This document shows, piece by piece, positions 5,116 through 13,455 of a stretch of 20,097 nt of DNA. Origin of the DNA: a virus. The notes below the pieces were generated by a model, which had not been told where the DNA came from, did not search any database, and was given only the letters and a program-made list of their open reading frames with translations. Location: positions 1 to 20,097 of the IMG/VR virus record IMGVR_UViG_3300032087_001247, one strand, 5' to 3'. Numbering within the stretch: position 1 is the stretch's first letter; each line of letters opens with the position of its first letter. The position numbers and the translations under genes are program-made.

Positions 5116-8030
5116 TACACAGAAAGTTTTACGGCTATGTTTACGTTACCTGGGTTAGTCAGCGGGTTAAGCTGGAAGCGTATAACGTCGCCCGCGCTTA
5201 GGCTGGTGCTGAAGGTGCCAGTAGCGCCGCTGTTAGCCAGTAGGTTTACTGTTTCCGTTTCCGTGCTGGTGCCGTTTACGTATAGCCTAAAGCTGCTGCT
5301 TCCGCCTGCGTTATCGCTGAAAATACTAAACTCTGAAGCCGTGCAGTCTTCAGGTACGCAGAAGTTTATTAGGCTGCTAGTCGTGTCTGTTACGTTAGCA
5401 ATGCCCAGTAGGTTAATCCATGCAGCGCCAGTACCCTTAAAGCCTGCATAGCCAGTAACTGTATAGAAGCCGCCGCCGCTGCCGCCGCTAGCCGCTGCAA
5501 ATTGTGGCGTAAGTGTGCCGCTAACGTCTACCATAGTAAGAACATGCCCGGCAGTAGTTCCGTAAGCTACTGTGCTGGCCATGGTTCCCGTAGTCCCTAC
5601 GGTACGCATGGTAATAAAATGGCTCCCGGTACTGGTAGGCATTTCGGGCAGCTTCATTACTTCGTTCCCTTTCGGGTTATTAGGCTGTATAAAAAGGCTG
5701 TCTGTAGCTGCGCCGCCTGCTGTATTGGGTGCGAAGATCTTAATACCTGGCTGCGTAGTGTCGCTGTCGTCTAGTGGCCTTACTACGAATTGCCCGTTAA
5801 CTAACAGCGTTTGCCTGTGCATGCGGCGTTCGTCCTTCGTAAAAATTCTACTTACTGCTAACTCTGCTTTACTAGCTGTAGAATTTGCGGCAGCTGCAGC
5901 CAGGAACGCGCTAAGGTTAAAGGTACTGCCAGCTAATACCATGCCGCCGCCTGGTAAGCTTACCTGCGCGCCTAAGCGCCATTTGTCCGGTATATCCGTG
6001 TCGCTTATAGTAGTCGTGCCGTCGTAGTCAAGTTCGAAAAAAGTAAGGCTGCTAATATTCGTGCCGCCGTCAAGCGATCCGCCCAGCAGCGCGTAGCGTC
6101 GGCCGTCGTCCGTGTAAATCTTGTGGAAGGGGAAGCTAATAGTATTGCTAAGCATACCGTAGCCCTTAAACAGTCTACGCGGCTTTGATCTAAGGCGCAG
6201 CACGTCTTTTACAATTAGCTGCAGTATATAGTCTGTGCCGTCTACGTTTCCGCTACTGTCAAAGTCTGTAGCTACTGCGCCGCTGGCATTGCTCATAAGG
6301 TACGCCGGGCTATTTACTCCTAACCCGAAGTGCGTATTACCTAGGTCTAAGTTTTCTCTGTAGTCGCCTGTCTGCTGCGTCGCTGTAAACTCTGTGCTAG
6401 TAGCGTCGTCGCCTGTATTTACTGGCGTTTGCGTATTGTATACGCGCGGCGCTAAAAAGTAGCCTATAGCCCAAGCTGCGTCTACCGTAGTTTGGTTAGC
6501 AGCACTAAGGGCTGTGCCGTCGTGTTTTACTACTTCCAGCAGTCCGCCTATACGGGGCGCGGCTGCGTCTGTCAAGGCGTCCGCTGCCGTGTTTATGGCT
6601 GGTAGGGCGAAGCTCATAAGTTCGTCAGCTGCGCGCGCTACGTTGCCGCCGCAATGAATCGGGGGACTGTAAAAAATAAGTCTATCTGCGCTGTTTGTAG
6701 TCCAAGTAATTTCGCTGTACTCTACCGTAGCGCATTCGATCGTCTGCCCGGACTCCCCAATAATAGGCGAAGTAGCTACAGTATCGAAGGTAGCCGTACG
6801 CTTAGCGTATCGCTTTGTTCCCTGGTTAGTTCCGAATAAGTCGACGTAATGCAGCACGCTAACCTTAACCCGTATACATTCGTCTACGTCGTCCGTTTCG
6901 CTTAGTGTAAAGGCATCGAAGCCAGCCTGTAGTAATACTTCTACTAGCGTTAGCTCGTTTTGGCGCTGCGCGAAGTAGCCGTTCCCTTGCCCCATAAGCG
7001 TATAGGGGTACGCGTCGCCTGTAGTATTGTAAAAAGTACCGTCTAAGCTATTTTGCGGGTATACCTGCTGGTTAAAATTAGGCAGCGCATTTATAGCGCC
7101 TATAGCGCCTATATACCCGCCGTTACTTCCAAGACTTACAGACTTTAGCGCAGGCACAAAAGTAGTAGACCAGCCCGCCAGTTTGGTAATATTGGTAAAC
7201 GGCTCTTCGACGTCTACCGTAACGGGACTGTATAGCGTGCCTGCTTTGCTGTAGTTTATTACGTCTACTTCATAATCTACGGCTGTTTCTAGGTGCGGCA
7301 GGCTATGGAAGTAGAAAATACCGCCGTAAAAAATAAGGCGGCTGTTAAAGACCTTACAAAATTCTTCCAGTACTTCCAGGTCTGTAAAGGCTTCGTTAGC
7401 TTCGCCGTCCTGGGTTAGATCCCAGGCGCTGCTAGCTACGTATAAACCTGTTAAGCCCGTACCGCCTGGCGACGTTTCGTAATAGCTAAGCAGCTGTAGA
7501 AAGTTATCTGTGTTGTCCCAATGGTGGAAGATGCGCAGACGCGAAAGGCAGCGCCGTAAGTGTACGTGCGTTAGTTCGTTCGTTTCGCTGTAGGGCGTTC
7601 CGCCCTCTAGTCCTGTTTGGTTGTGGTAGCTATCGGCTAAGCGCGCTAGGTCGTCGTTAGCTTCTACGCTAATAACTACAGGTACAGTTAGGTAAGGTAT
7701 CGTAACGCTTTCCGCCTGGATCACGCCAGCCCAAAAAAAGTTACCTGCTGTGCCTTCTAAAATTTCTACCGTGTACGTCCCTGTAGGGCTGGCCGCTACT
7801 TCCTCGAACCAGTCTACTTGCGCCTGCGTTTCGCATATAAAGTTTAGCGTACAGCTGCTGCTAATTACTCTAGCGTGCGGGTCTTCGTTATCCCAGTTAA
7901 GCGTAAAGGGCGTGCTAGCCATTTCTATAGACGTAGCGCTGCCTGTAAAATCGCTGTCGCATAGGTTAATACGGTACTGCCCGGCCTGCTCCGGTTTGTA
8001 CTCGTGGTAGTATTTTACGTTTACTGCCAT
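5115..8030 (-). CDS. Tail-tip / baseplate protein, probable host-contact protein
   Basis: A 971-residue protein encoded directly after the tape measure (TAATG junction), where distal tail and hub proteins lie in siphophages. The N-terminal ~130 residues (YRINLCDSDFTGSATSIEMA and following) resemble the start of large tail proteins in Bacteroidota phages. The centre is Asp/Asn/Thr-rich and beta-like. A 12-residue Ca-binding-type loop DFDSSGNVDGTD is at residues 589-600. A Gly/Ser-rich hinge near residue 848 separates a final beta-rich domain of about 120 residues (FRLYVNGTSTETETVNLL near its middle), a layout typical of a receptor-binding head. No other fibre or receptor-binding gene is in the window, so this protein probably does both jobs. 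No enzymatic motif was found. Confidence 0.75.
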   Translation of the reverse strand: MAVNVKYYHEYKPEQAGQYRINLCDSDFTGSATSIEMASTPFTLNWDNEDPHARVISSSCTLNFICETQAQVDWFEEVAASPTGTYTVEILEGTAGNFFWAGVIQAESVTIPYLTVPVVISVEANDDLARLADSYHNQTGLEGGTPYSETNELTHVHLRRCLSRLRIFHHWDNTDNFLQLLSYYETSPGGTGLTGLYVASSAWDLTQDGEANEAFTDLEVLEEFCKVFNSRLIFYGGIFYFHSLPHLETAVDYEVDVINYSKAGTLYSPVTVDVEEPFTNITKLAGWSTTFVPALKSVSLGSNGGYIGAIGAINALPNFNQQVYPQNSLDGTFYNTTGDAYPYTLMGQGNGYFAQRQNELTLVEVLLQAGFDAFTLSETDDVDECIRVKVSVLHYVDLFGTNQGTKRYAKRTATFDTVATSPIIGESGQTIECATVEYSEITWTTNSADRLIFYSPPIHCGGNVARAADELMSFALPAINTAADALTDAAAPRIGGLLEVVKHDGTALSAANQTTVDAAWAIGYFLAPRVYNTQTPVNTGDDATSTEFTATQQTGDYRENLDLGNTHFGLGVNSPAYLMSNASGAVATDFDSSGNVDGTDYILQLIVKDVLRLRSKPRRLFKGYGMLSNTISFPFHKIYTDDGRRYALLGGSLDGGTNISSLTFFELDYDGTTTISDTDIPDKWRLGAQVSLPGGGMVLAGSTFNLSAFLAAAAANSTASKAELAVSRIFTKDERRMHRQTLLVNGQFVVRPLDDSDTTQPGIKIFAPNTAGGAATDSLFIQPNNPKGNEVMKLPEMPTSTGSHFITMRTVGTTGTMASTVAYGTTAGHVLTMVDVSGTLTPQFAAASGGSGGGFYTVTGYAGFKGTGAAWINLLGIANVTDTTSSLINFCVPEDCTASEFSIFSDNAGGSSSFRLYVNGTSTETETVNLLANSGATGTFSTSLSAGDVIRFQLNPLTNPGNVNIAVKLSV

Positions 8031-11000
8031 TAGAAAGCTAGTGCTGCGTTAGTGCGCTGTACGTAACGCTGGCTGCGTGCATTGCTTAAATGAATGTCGC
8101 GGCCTGCTAACATGCCTTGTACTTGTACGTGCTGCGCTGCATTGTTTTGGAACATGTTTAGAAACTGTGGCAACTTTTCGAAAGGTACTACCATTTCGCG
8201 GCCGCTGGGGTTATCGCCCAAAAGCGCCAGCGTAGGGCCGAATACGGCGCCGCCCTCTGCAAAGGCTGGTACGTTATTACTGAAAGCTGCTTTAGTAAGG
8301 CTGCTAGCTGTAGCTGCCAGTACTGGCGCCAGGGCAAAGGCTCCCGGCCCGGTAGCAGCAGCAGACTTAATAGCGCTAGCTACCATAGCCGCCACAGCTT
8401 CAGCTACGTACATCTGTATAGTATCGAAGATAGCTTGCTGCCTTTCGAACTTTCTTTGCTGCTCAAGCTGCCGCTGTTTTTCGGCGAACTCTTCGGCCGT
8501 CATTTCTTGTTCATCGAAAGCCTTACGCAAGTCTTTAATGCCCTCGTTATAGTTTCTGTTAGCGTCCCTAAAAGCGCCGCCTATAGATACTATAAGGCTT
8601 TGCACCTTTTGCGCCATAGTTTCTATAGCCTTCTGCTGCTCTTCTGCTGCCGTCTTAGTAGCGTCCGCGTTTTTCTGTGCGGCTTCAGCTGCTGCGCCGT
8701 ACGCTGTAGCCTGGTGGTAAAGCGACTGCGCTAAGTCGCTTTGGCCTAACTGCTGCGCCTGGTAAGCTGCGTCTTCGTAAGTATCTGCTAACCCCTGAAG
8801 CGCTGCGATTCTGTTACCGTCTAAAGCAAAGGCGTTTTCTACGTCGGTAGTACCTAGCTTAATAGTTTCGTCTACTAGTTTCTTAACAGCTTCGTAGCTT
8901 CGGCCTGCTGCGTCTGCTTGATCGCTAAAGGCCTGGCTTTGTTGCTGCAGGTCTGTAGCTATTTCCAAGTTACCCAGCTCTGCCGCGCCCTGCGCAGCTG
9001 CCGCGTACGCGTCGCTAAGGGTGCGCAGCCTGGCTACGGCGTCGCCCGTCAAAGTTTCGGCAGCAAAGGCGGCGTTTTCTGCTTCTGCTAGCGTATTTAT
9101 TACCTGGTTTAACGCGTCGTCGTCTGCTTTAAAATCTGCTTCTGTTTCTTCCGTTTCTGTGCCTACGTTAATTCTTATAGGCTTTGGCCTTAGGTCTTCT
9201 AACCTTTTTTCTATGTCCTGCCGCTGCTTTTCTAACTCTTCTTGCCTGGTCTTAAAAAATTCGTCTACTAGTTCCTGCTGGCGCGCTGCTACTAGTTCTC
9301 TATAGTTTTCTGGTAATTCTCCTAGTACGTCGCCTGTACTTTCAAAAAATGGTTCCGGATCTTCATCTACTATTTCATCAAAACCCACAGGAGGTATAAA
9401 CTGCGGCGTTTGGAAAGCGTCCTGCGCTGCTATGGGTGTTTCATCTGCTAGCATTTCGCTATAAGCGCGATCTCGCGCTTCTGCTAGCCTGTCCGTTAGT
9501 CCTGCCTCATCTATTATTTCGTCTAGTGCCTGCTGGCTAATATCTGAAAAAGCGTCTTCGAGCTGCTTACGTACGTCTTCATCCAAATTTTTAAAGCCTT
9601 CGCCTAAGGACAGCTCATAGTTAAAGCCGCCTAAGTCGAGAATATTAATACCGTCCTCTACAAAGCCTACTTGCTCCGCTAGCCTGTCGCTTAGCTGTTC
9701 CTGCTGTTTAATAATGGCCTGCTGCGCGTCGCGCAATTCTTTTACGCTGGCCTCTGCTACATTCAAATTAAGGGCAGCGTTAAGTAAGCTAACCTGCTCG
9801 CGTAGTTCTGCGTTCTGCCTTTCTGTTTCCTCGCGCTGCCTTTTTTGCGCTTCTGCTGCTTCGTCGTTAGCGTCGCCAAAGTCCAGCATAGCAACAACCG
9901 CAGCGGCAATGCCAACACCAATAGCAGTAACTGGGTTTTCTAGCATAGCAACCTTCAAGGCGCGCAGGCTTCTAATAGCATAGCGTATAGAAATGCTAAG
10001 GCGCCTAAAGCCTAGCAGTATAGGGCCAAAGGCTGCAGCGAACAGGCCTACGTTAACTATGGTTGCTTGCGTTCCGGCGTCTAGGTTACTAAACTTTTCC
10101 GCTAGCCTACTAATAGCGTTAGCTACCCTTTCTACTGTAGGTGCTAAAGCCGTACCTAAGCTAATTTGCGCGCCCTCTACTGCAGACTGCATACGGGCGA
10201 TAGATCCGGCCGCCGTCGCGTCCATAGTATCGGCCATTCTTTGCGCTGTGCCGTCTGCCTGTGCTAGCTTGCCGTTAAGCTCTGCCAGGCCTTCGGCATT
10301 CTTACCAAACAAAGGCTGCAGGATCGCCGCACGCTTGCCTAAAAGGTCTATAGCGTCGGTGTAGTCCATAGTACCGCCTATAATTTGGCCGAAAGTTTCC
10401 TTAACATCTACGCCGCTAGCTGCCAGCTCGCTAAAGGCCATTTTAAGTTTAGTGCCTGCGTCTGCGCCGCTTAGTCCATTGTTAGCCAGTACGCCTAAAA
10501 GGGCTGTAGTTTCTTCTAGGGTAAACCCAAACTCAGACGACAAAATACCGGCGTTCTGCATGGAGCCACTGAACTTTTCCAAGTCCAGGCCGCTATTAGC
10601 AAACGCTGTAGCCATAACGTCCGTAACGCGTCCGGCGTCCTCAGCGTTAAGCCCAAACTGCGCTATAGTTTCCTGGACGGCTGCCGCTGTCGGCCCTAGC
10701 TCAGTACCGAACGCCTGCGAAAGCGAAAGAATACCGGGCGTAGCGTCTATAATGCCTTTAGTAGATACGCCTAGCTTTGCTAACTCAAGCTGCAGGCTGG
10801 CTACTTCGGAAGCTGTAAAGACTGTGCTACTTCCAAACTGCTTCGCGCTGTCCTGCAGTTTTTTAAAGTCGTCGCCTGTAGCGCCAGCGATCGCGCCAAC
10901 GCGCGACATAGCTAGCTCGAAGTCTGCCGCTACCTTAAAGCTTGACGCGCCTACAGCAGCAAGGGGAAGCGTAAGGCCAGCCGTAAGCTTGCGCCCGGCC

Positions 11001-11116
11001 GTTTGTAGTCGTCGCTCTAATACTGCAAACTTTCTTTCGACTCCTTTTAGGTCCTTTGAAAGTTTGTCCGTTTTGGCTCCGAAGATGATATTAAAAGCGG
11101 CAGAAGCGCGTCCCAT
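8030..11116 (-). CDS. Tail tape measure protein
   Basis: A 1028-residue Ala/Glu/Gln-rich helical protein. The N-terminal region (MGRASAAFNIIFGAKTDKLS, then FKVAADFELAMSRVGAIAG and EVASLQLELAKLGVSTKG) matches the TP901/TIGR01760 tape measure core. A hydrophobic segment lies near residue 400 (AIGVGIAAAVVAMLDF). Two degenerate ~76-residue helical copies begin near residues 694 and 770. The end carries the usual AEGGAVFGPTLALLGDN element. In siphophages this protein sets tail length; about 1000 residues implies a tail of roughly 150 nm by the usual 1.5 angstrom per residue rule. The ATG at 11116 follows a run of A residues, typical of Bacteroidota leaders. Confidence 0.93.
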   Translation of the reverse strand: MGRASAAFNIIFGAKTDKLSKDLKGVERKFAVLERRLQTAGRKLTAGLTLPLAAVGASSFKVAADFELAMSRVGAIAGATGDDFKKLQDSAKQFGSSTVFTASEVASLQLELAKLGVSTKGIIDATPGILSLSQAFGTELGPTAAAVQETIAQFGLNAEDAGRVTDVMATAFANSGLDLEKFSGSMQNAGILSSEFGFTLEETTALLGVLANNGLSGADAGTKLKMAFSELAASGVDVKETFGQIIGGTMDYTDAIDLLGKRAAILQPLFGKNAEGLAELNGKLAQADGTAQRMADTMDATAAGSIARMQSAVEGAQISLGTALAPTVERVANAISRLAEKFSNLDAGTQATIVNVGLFAAAFGPILLGFRRLSISIRYAIRSLRALKVAMLENPVTAIGVGIAAAVVAMLDFGDANDEAAEAQKRQREETERQNAELREQVSLLNAALNLNVAEASVKELRDAQQAIIKQQEQLSDRLAEQVGFVEDGINILDLGGFNYELSLGEGFKNLDEDVRKQLEDAFSDISQQALDEIIDEAGLTDRLAEARDRAYSEMLADETPIAAQDAFQTPQFIPPVGFDEIVDEDPEPFFESTGDVLGELPENYRELVAARQQELVDEFFKTRQEELEKQRQDIEKRLEDLRPKPIRINVGTETEETEADFKADDDALNQVINTLAEAENAAFAAETLTGDAVARLRTLSDAYAAAAQGAAELGNLEIATDLQQQSQAFSDQADAAGRSYEAVKKLVDETIKLGTTDVENAFALDGNRIAALQGLADTYEDAAYQAQQLGQSDLAQSLYHQATAYGAAAEAAQKNADATKTAAEEQQKAIETMAQKVQSLIVSIGGAFRDANRNYNEGIKDLRKAFDEQEMTAEEFAEKQRQLEQQRKFERQQAIFDTIQMYVAEAVAAMVASAIKSAAATGPGAFALAPVLAATASSLTKAAFSNNVPAFAEGGAVFGPTLALLGDNPSGREMVVPFEKLPQFLNMFQNNAAQHVQVQGMLAGRDIHLSNARSQRYVQRTNAALAF

Positions 11117-11124
11117 TTTTTTTG

Positions 11125-11792
11125 CTAGCTTTTTAGGTTAGTGCCTAGAAATTCGAAAAACTCCGGGCCTTTGTCGGGTGCTAGCTTCGCCTTTGCTCTT
11201 TGGTCGCGCTCGTCGTCTAGTGCCGTATACGGGTTAAAGTCTGCGCTAGTAAAAGCGCGCTGCCCTTTCCCCCGGTTTACATTAGCTATAAGCGCTTGCA
11301 CAGCAGCAGTACGCAGCCAGGCCGCCCGGTCTTTATTTTCGAAGTGCCTACAGTGGTGCAGGTACTCCCTTAGGGTTAAATTCCAAAAGACTTCCGGCAG
11401 GTACCCAGCCTGTAAAGCTGCTGCGTATATCTCTGCCCAGGTTAACGGGCGGGGGTCTTCGCCCCCGTCCCGTTTCCCAGTGTTTCGTCTTTGGCGCCGG
11501 TAGCTTCTAGAAGATCGTTAGTTAACTCTTCGAAGTCCAGCGTACCTAACTGCGCGGCGAATTGTTCGAACTGGTACTTAACATCTGCCCCTTTCAAATA
11601 GCAGTAATTCTTATAGCCCGCGTAATAGATACGGGGCAGCGCTTCCAGCGCGCTACTGTCTGCCTGGTTTAGAAGCTCGTTAAGTTCTACGCCTAGATCT
11701 TGCGAAGCCAGGCGCAAAGCATTAAGGTTAAGTAGTACCTGCGTTTTACCTGCAGGTAATTCTAGTTCGACGTGTCCGCGTAGTTTATTCAT
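11125..11792 (-). CDS. Tail assembly chaperone GT fusion by -1 frameshift
   Basis: The ORF after the chaperone stop has no start codon of its own but continues the chaperone in the -1 frame. Slippage on GGGAAAC (11478-11472 on the minus strand) after 107 codons joins 115 further residues, giving about 222. The extension reads KRDGGEDPRPLTWAEIYAAA at the junction, then a LPEVFWNLTLREYL segment and FEFLGTNLKS before TAG at 11125. LTW...AG.LP..FW.LT is a pattern of tail assembly T-like proteins. As with lambda gpG/gpGT, the short form would be abundant and the fusion rare, together chaperoning the tape measure and recruiting the tail tube protein. The tape measure gene follows after eight bases, the expected position. 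Confidence 0.85.
11442..11792 (-). CDS. Tail assembly chaperone, short form (lambda G-like)
   Basis: This 116-residue product starts MNKLRGHVELELPAGKTQVL and has a beta-rich beginning, then helices (ALRLASQDLGVELNELLNQA; KYQFEQFAAQLGTLDFEEL), similar to the GTA gp10-like tail assembly chaperones. It lies between the major tail protein and the tape measure gene, the conserved position for this family. The ATG at 11792 is ten bases after the major tail protein stop. The last ten codons contain a slippery heptamer and half of a strong hairpin, so this is the non-shifted product of a two-product gene. Function in tail assembly is inferred from position and architecture. Confidence 0.85.
   Translation of the reverse strand: MNKLRGHVELELPAGKTQVLLNLNALRLASQDLGVELNELLNQADSSALEALPRIYYAGYKNYCYLKGADVKYQFEQFAAQLGTLDFEELTNDLLEATGAKDETLGNGTGAKTPAR
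11444..11478 (-). promoter_or_regulatory. -1 programmed frameshift signal
   Basis: On the minus strand the heptamer G GGA AAC (11478-11472) fits X XXY YYZ in the chaperone frame. A hairpin follows (11474-11444): AACGGG, a bulged A, CGGGGG, the six-base loop CGAAGA, then CCCCCG and CCCGTT, giving 12 pairs. Counting only the upper six pairs, the spacer from the heptamer is four bases. The zero-frame TAA starts at the base of the stem. Lambda uses GGGAAAG at the same gene. Confidence 0.85.
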
Positions 11793-11801
11793 GCGACTAA
11801 A

Positions 11802-12308
11802 TTAGTCAACTACTGCGAAAGTGTGCGTACCGTTGGTAATTGCAACTTTAGCAATGTCGCCCGTGCTTTCGAAAGTGCAGCTGTACGTAGCTACGTCGTT
11901 TACTCCGGCGCTCTCGCTGTACGAAGACAAAAAGGCCTTGCCCTTATACATATAGTCGCTGTCTGTAGCGTCGTTGCTTCCAGTAGTCCAGGCCAAAGTA
12001 AGCTCTGTTTTATTGTACCAGGCGTCGAACAAGTCGATAGTGTTTTGCACGTCTGTTACGTCGGTGCCTGACTGGTTCTGCGCCGTGTAGTTCACTACGC
12101 CGTCGCAGCTCATAGTCCAGCCCTGGCCGCCTAAAATAATAGTTTTAGCGCCGTCGTTATCTTTTGTTGTCGCGTCGATCGTTTCGCGCGAAAGCTCCAA
12201 GCTACCGCTAGTGCTATATGCAATAACTTGGAAGGTGTTGGCGGAGTCTTCTACAAAGATGCCAATAGCATTACTGTGTACGGCTCCTTTAGTTTTTGGG
12301 TTTGCCAT
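11802..12308 (-). CDS. Major tail (tube) protein
   Basis: A 168-residue protein resembling the TP901-1/phage tail tube family. It has an N-terminal FVEDSANTFQVIAYSTSGSL strand region and an ETIDATTKDNDGAKTIILGG loop typical of tube subunits, followed by a beta-rich second half (WYNKTELTLAWTTGSNDATD; KAFLSSYSESAGVNDVATYS) and CTFESTGDI. It would polymerise into the rings of the tail tube. It lies between the tail terminator block and the tail assembly chaperones, as in most siphophages. The ATG at 12308 is preceded by the AAACCT leader shared with the capsid and SSB-like genes, consistent with high expression. Confidence 0.9.
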   Translation of the reverse strand: MANPKTKGAVHSNAIGIFVEDSANTFQVIAYSTSGSLELSRETIDATTKDNDGAKTIILGGQGWTMSCDGVVNYTAQNQSGTDVTDVQNTIDLFDAWYNKTELTLAWTTGSNDATDSDYMYKGKAFLSSYSESAGVNDVATYSCTFESTGDIAKVAITNGTHTFAVVD

Positions 12309-12321
12309 GTTTATTAGGTTT
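12309..12321 (-). promoter_or_regulatory. AAACCT leader of the major tail protein
   Basis: Minus-strand AAACCT lies seven bases before the ATG (AAACCTAATAAACATG). It is not a Shine-Dalgarno sequence. The same element precedes the internal capsid start and the SSB-like gene. Confidence 0.45.
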
Positions 12322-12329
12322 GTGTGTAG

Positions 12330-12497
12330 TTATTTCTTTTTTCTACGGTCGCCTGTAATAGCCGTAATAATTACGTCAAGGTAGCCGAATACAGGCCGCG
12401 CCGGGTGTTCTGAAGGCAAAAGGTTTACTACTGCCTTACCAAAGGCAAGCGCCGCCAAAAGCAGCTCTGCCCAGTGTGTTAGTACAAAGTCTAGCAT
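12330..12497 (-). CDS. 55-residue protein between tail terminator and tail tube genes
   Basis: A short ORF starting MLDFVLTHWAELLLAALAFG and ending ITAITGDRRKKK. The N-terminal 27 residues form one hydrophobic or amphipathic helix (ELLLAALAFGKAVVNLL); the end is strongly basic. Small proteins of this shape (hydrophobic helix, a Pro-containing turn, a LDxxIxxI helix, Lys/Arg tail) are familiar to me at this position in Bacteroidota phages, without a known function. It starts five bases after the tail terminator stop and ends 21 bases before the major tail protein ATG. It could be a membrane-associated or assembly factor. Confidence 0.65.
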   Translation of the reverse strand: MLDFVLTHWAELLLAALAFGKAVVNLLPSEHPARPVFGYLDVIITAITGDRRKKK

Positions 12498-12502
12498 AGG
12501 TG

Positions 12503-12874
12503 CTATAGTTTAATTTGTGTGGTAAAATTTAGGGTGATCGTAAAAAGTTCGTCTGCTTCGAATACGTCGCTAACCCATTGGTTAAACTGGTTGCTTAGTA
12601 TGTTGTCGTCTGTATTGCCGTTAAGTGTTCTAAATACTTTGGTAGCTAGCCGCCAGGTAGCGGCGGGCGTTTCGGCAATTACTGTAACTTCTACGAAGCA
12701 TGTAATAATATTAAGGTGGAAGCCTTTTTGCTCGTTTTCCTGGCTGCCTGTCATTTGCAGCACAATACAGGGCGTGTTACTATTCTGCAGCCTGCTTAGC
12801 GGAAAAATATTGTTACCTACTAAGTCCGTTATAGCCGTGTCTGCTTCTAGCTGTGCTATTAGGTAGTGTATCAT
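12503..12874 (-). CDS. Tail terminator / completion protein (DUF3168-like)
   Basis: A 123-residue protein starting MIHYLIAQLEADTAITDLVG, then NIFPLSRLQNSNTPCIVLQM and a FVEVTVIAETPAATWRLATK region. This matches the DUF3168/HK97 gp11-like family, whose members cap the tail tube and join it to the head. The order gp6-like connector, closure, gp10-like, then this gene is the standard neck and tail-completion cassette. The ATG shares one base with the preceding stop (TAATG). Confidence 0.8.
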   Translation of the reverse strand: MIHYLIAQLEADTAITDLVGNNIFPLSRLQNSNTPCIVLQMTGSQENEQKGFHLNIITCFVEVTVIAETPAATWRLATKVFRTLNGNTDDNILSNQFNQWVSDVFEADELFTITLNFTTQIKL

Positions 12875-13455
12875 TATAGGCCGTATTCGTATTTTACCTG
12901 CTGTACTCTTTTGTCTATGGCTGGCAGCAGTCCGTTAACTGCTAGCTGCCTGGTCTGCGTCCAGGCTTCGCCTATCCAGTTCGTACCTTTGGTGCCTGGG
13001 TGCGTAATTTTTTTAACGCGCATAGGTCGCCCCTGGTCGTTATAGACTACAAAGCCTTTTTTAGTGGTAGTACGTGTGCCGCCGCGCGTTCCTAAGATCG
13101 TCCAATGCAAGTAGCGCCCTGGTGTACGTACCTGGGTCTGCAGACTGCCTTTACTTTCCTTTAGGCGTTTCTTAGTTACTTTTTTGCCTTTGTCGTCTAT
13201 AAGCTGCATTTTAGGATTAACGCGAAGCACTACGTACGGGCTGCCTGGCTTAGCCTCTTTGCCCTTTACTACATGCACAGCACGTCCAAGCGATCCGGTA
13301 CGGCGCGGCGCGTTTTGCTGCGCCATTTTTACGGTAGGCTTCATAGCGCGTTTCATGGCCGTAAGTATGGCGCGATCGCCTAACCTTAGTGGCAGGTCTG
13401 CCAAAGCGCGGCGCACCCTAATAACGTCGGCCTTATTAACTTCCGCTGTTAGCAT
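12874..13455 (-). CDS. HK97 gp10-like head-tail / tail completion protein
   Basis: A very basic 193-residue protein. The N-terminal half (RALADLPLRLGDRAILTAMK, then MKPTVKMAQQNAPRRTGSLG) is the hallmark of the HK97-gp10-like family: a helix, then a xxAPxxTGxL turn. It then has strands and a Lys-rich insert (about residues 85-105), GRYLHWTILGTRGGTR, and a C-terminal helix. Family members act in joining head and tail. The start at 13455 lies 20 nt inside the previous gene. Confidence 0.85.
   Translation of the reverse strand: MLTAEVNKADVIRVRRALADLPLRLGDRAILTAMKRAMKPTVKMAQQNAPRRTGSLGRAVHVVKGKEAKPGSPYVVLRVNPKMQLIDDKGKKVTKKRLKESKGSLQTQVRTPGRYLHWTILGTRGGTRTTTKKGFVVYNDQGRPMRVKKITHPGTKGTNWIGEAWTQTRQLAVNGLLPAIDKRVQQVKYEYGL

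Noticed and set aside
5115-8030. Diversity-generating retroelement target in the tail-tip protein
   Set aside because: No reverse transcriptase gene, template repeat or variable repeat was seen in the window.
10452-11141. Long plus-strand reading frame of 229 codons opposite the tape measure gene, and many similar plus-strand frames
   Set aside because: They lie antisense to well-supported genes, lack family features or leader signals, and are low-complexity Ser/Ala/Arg/Leu shadows of the opposite coding strand.
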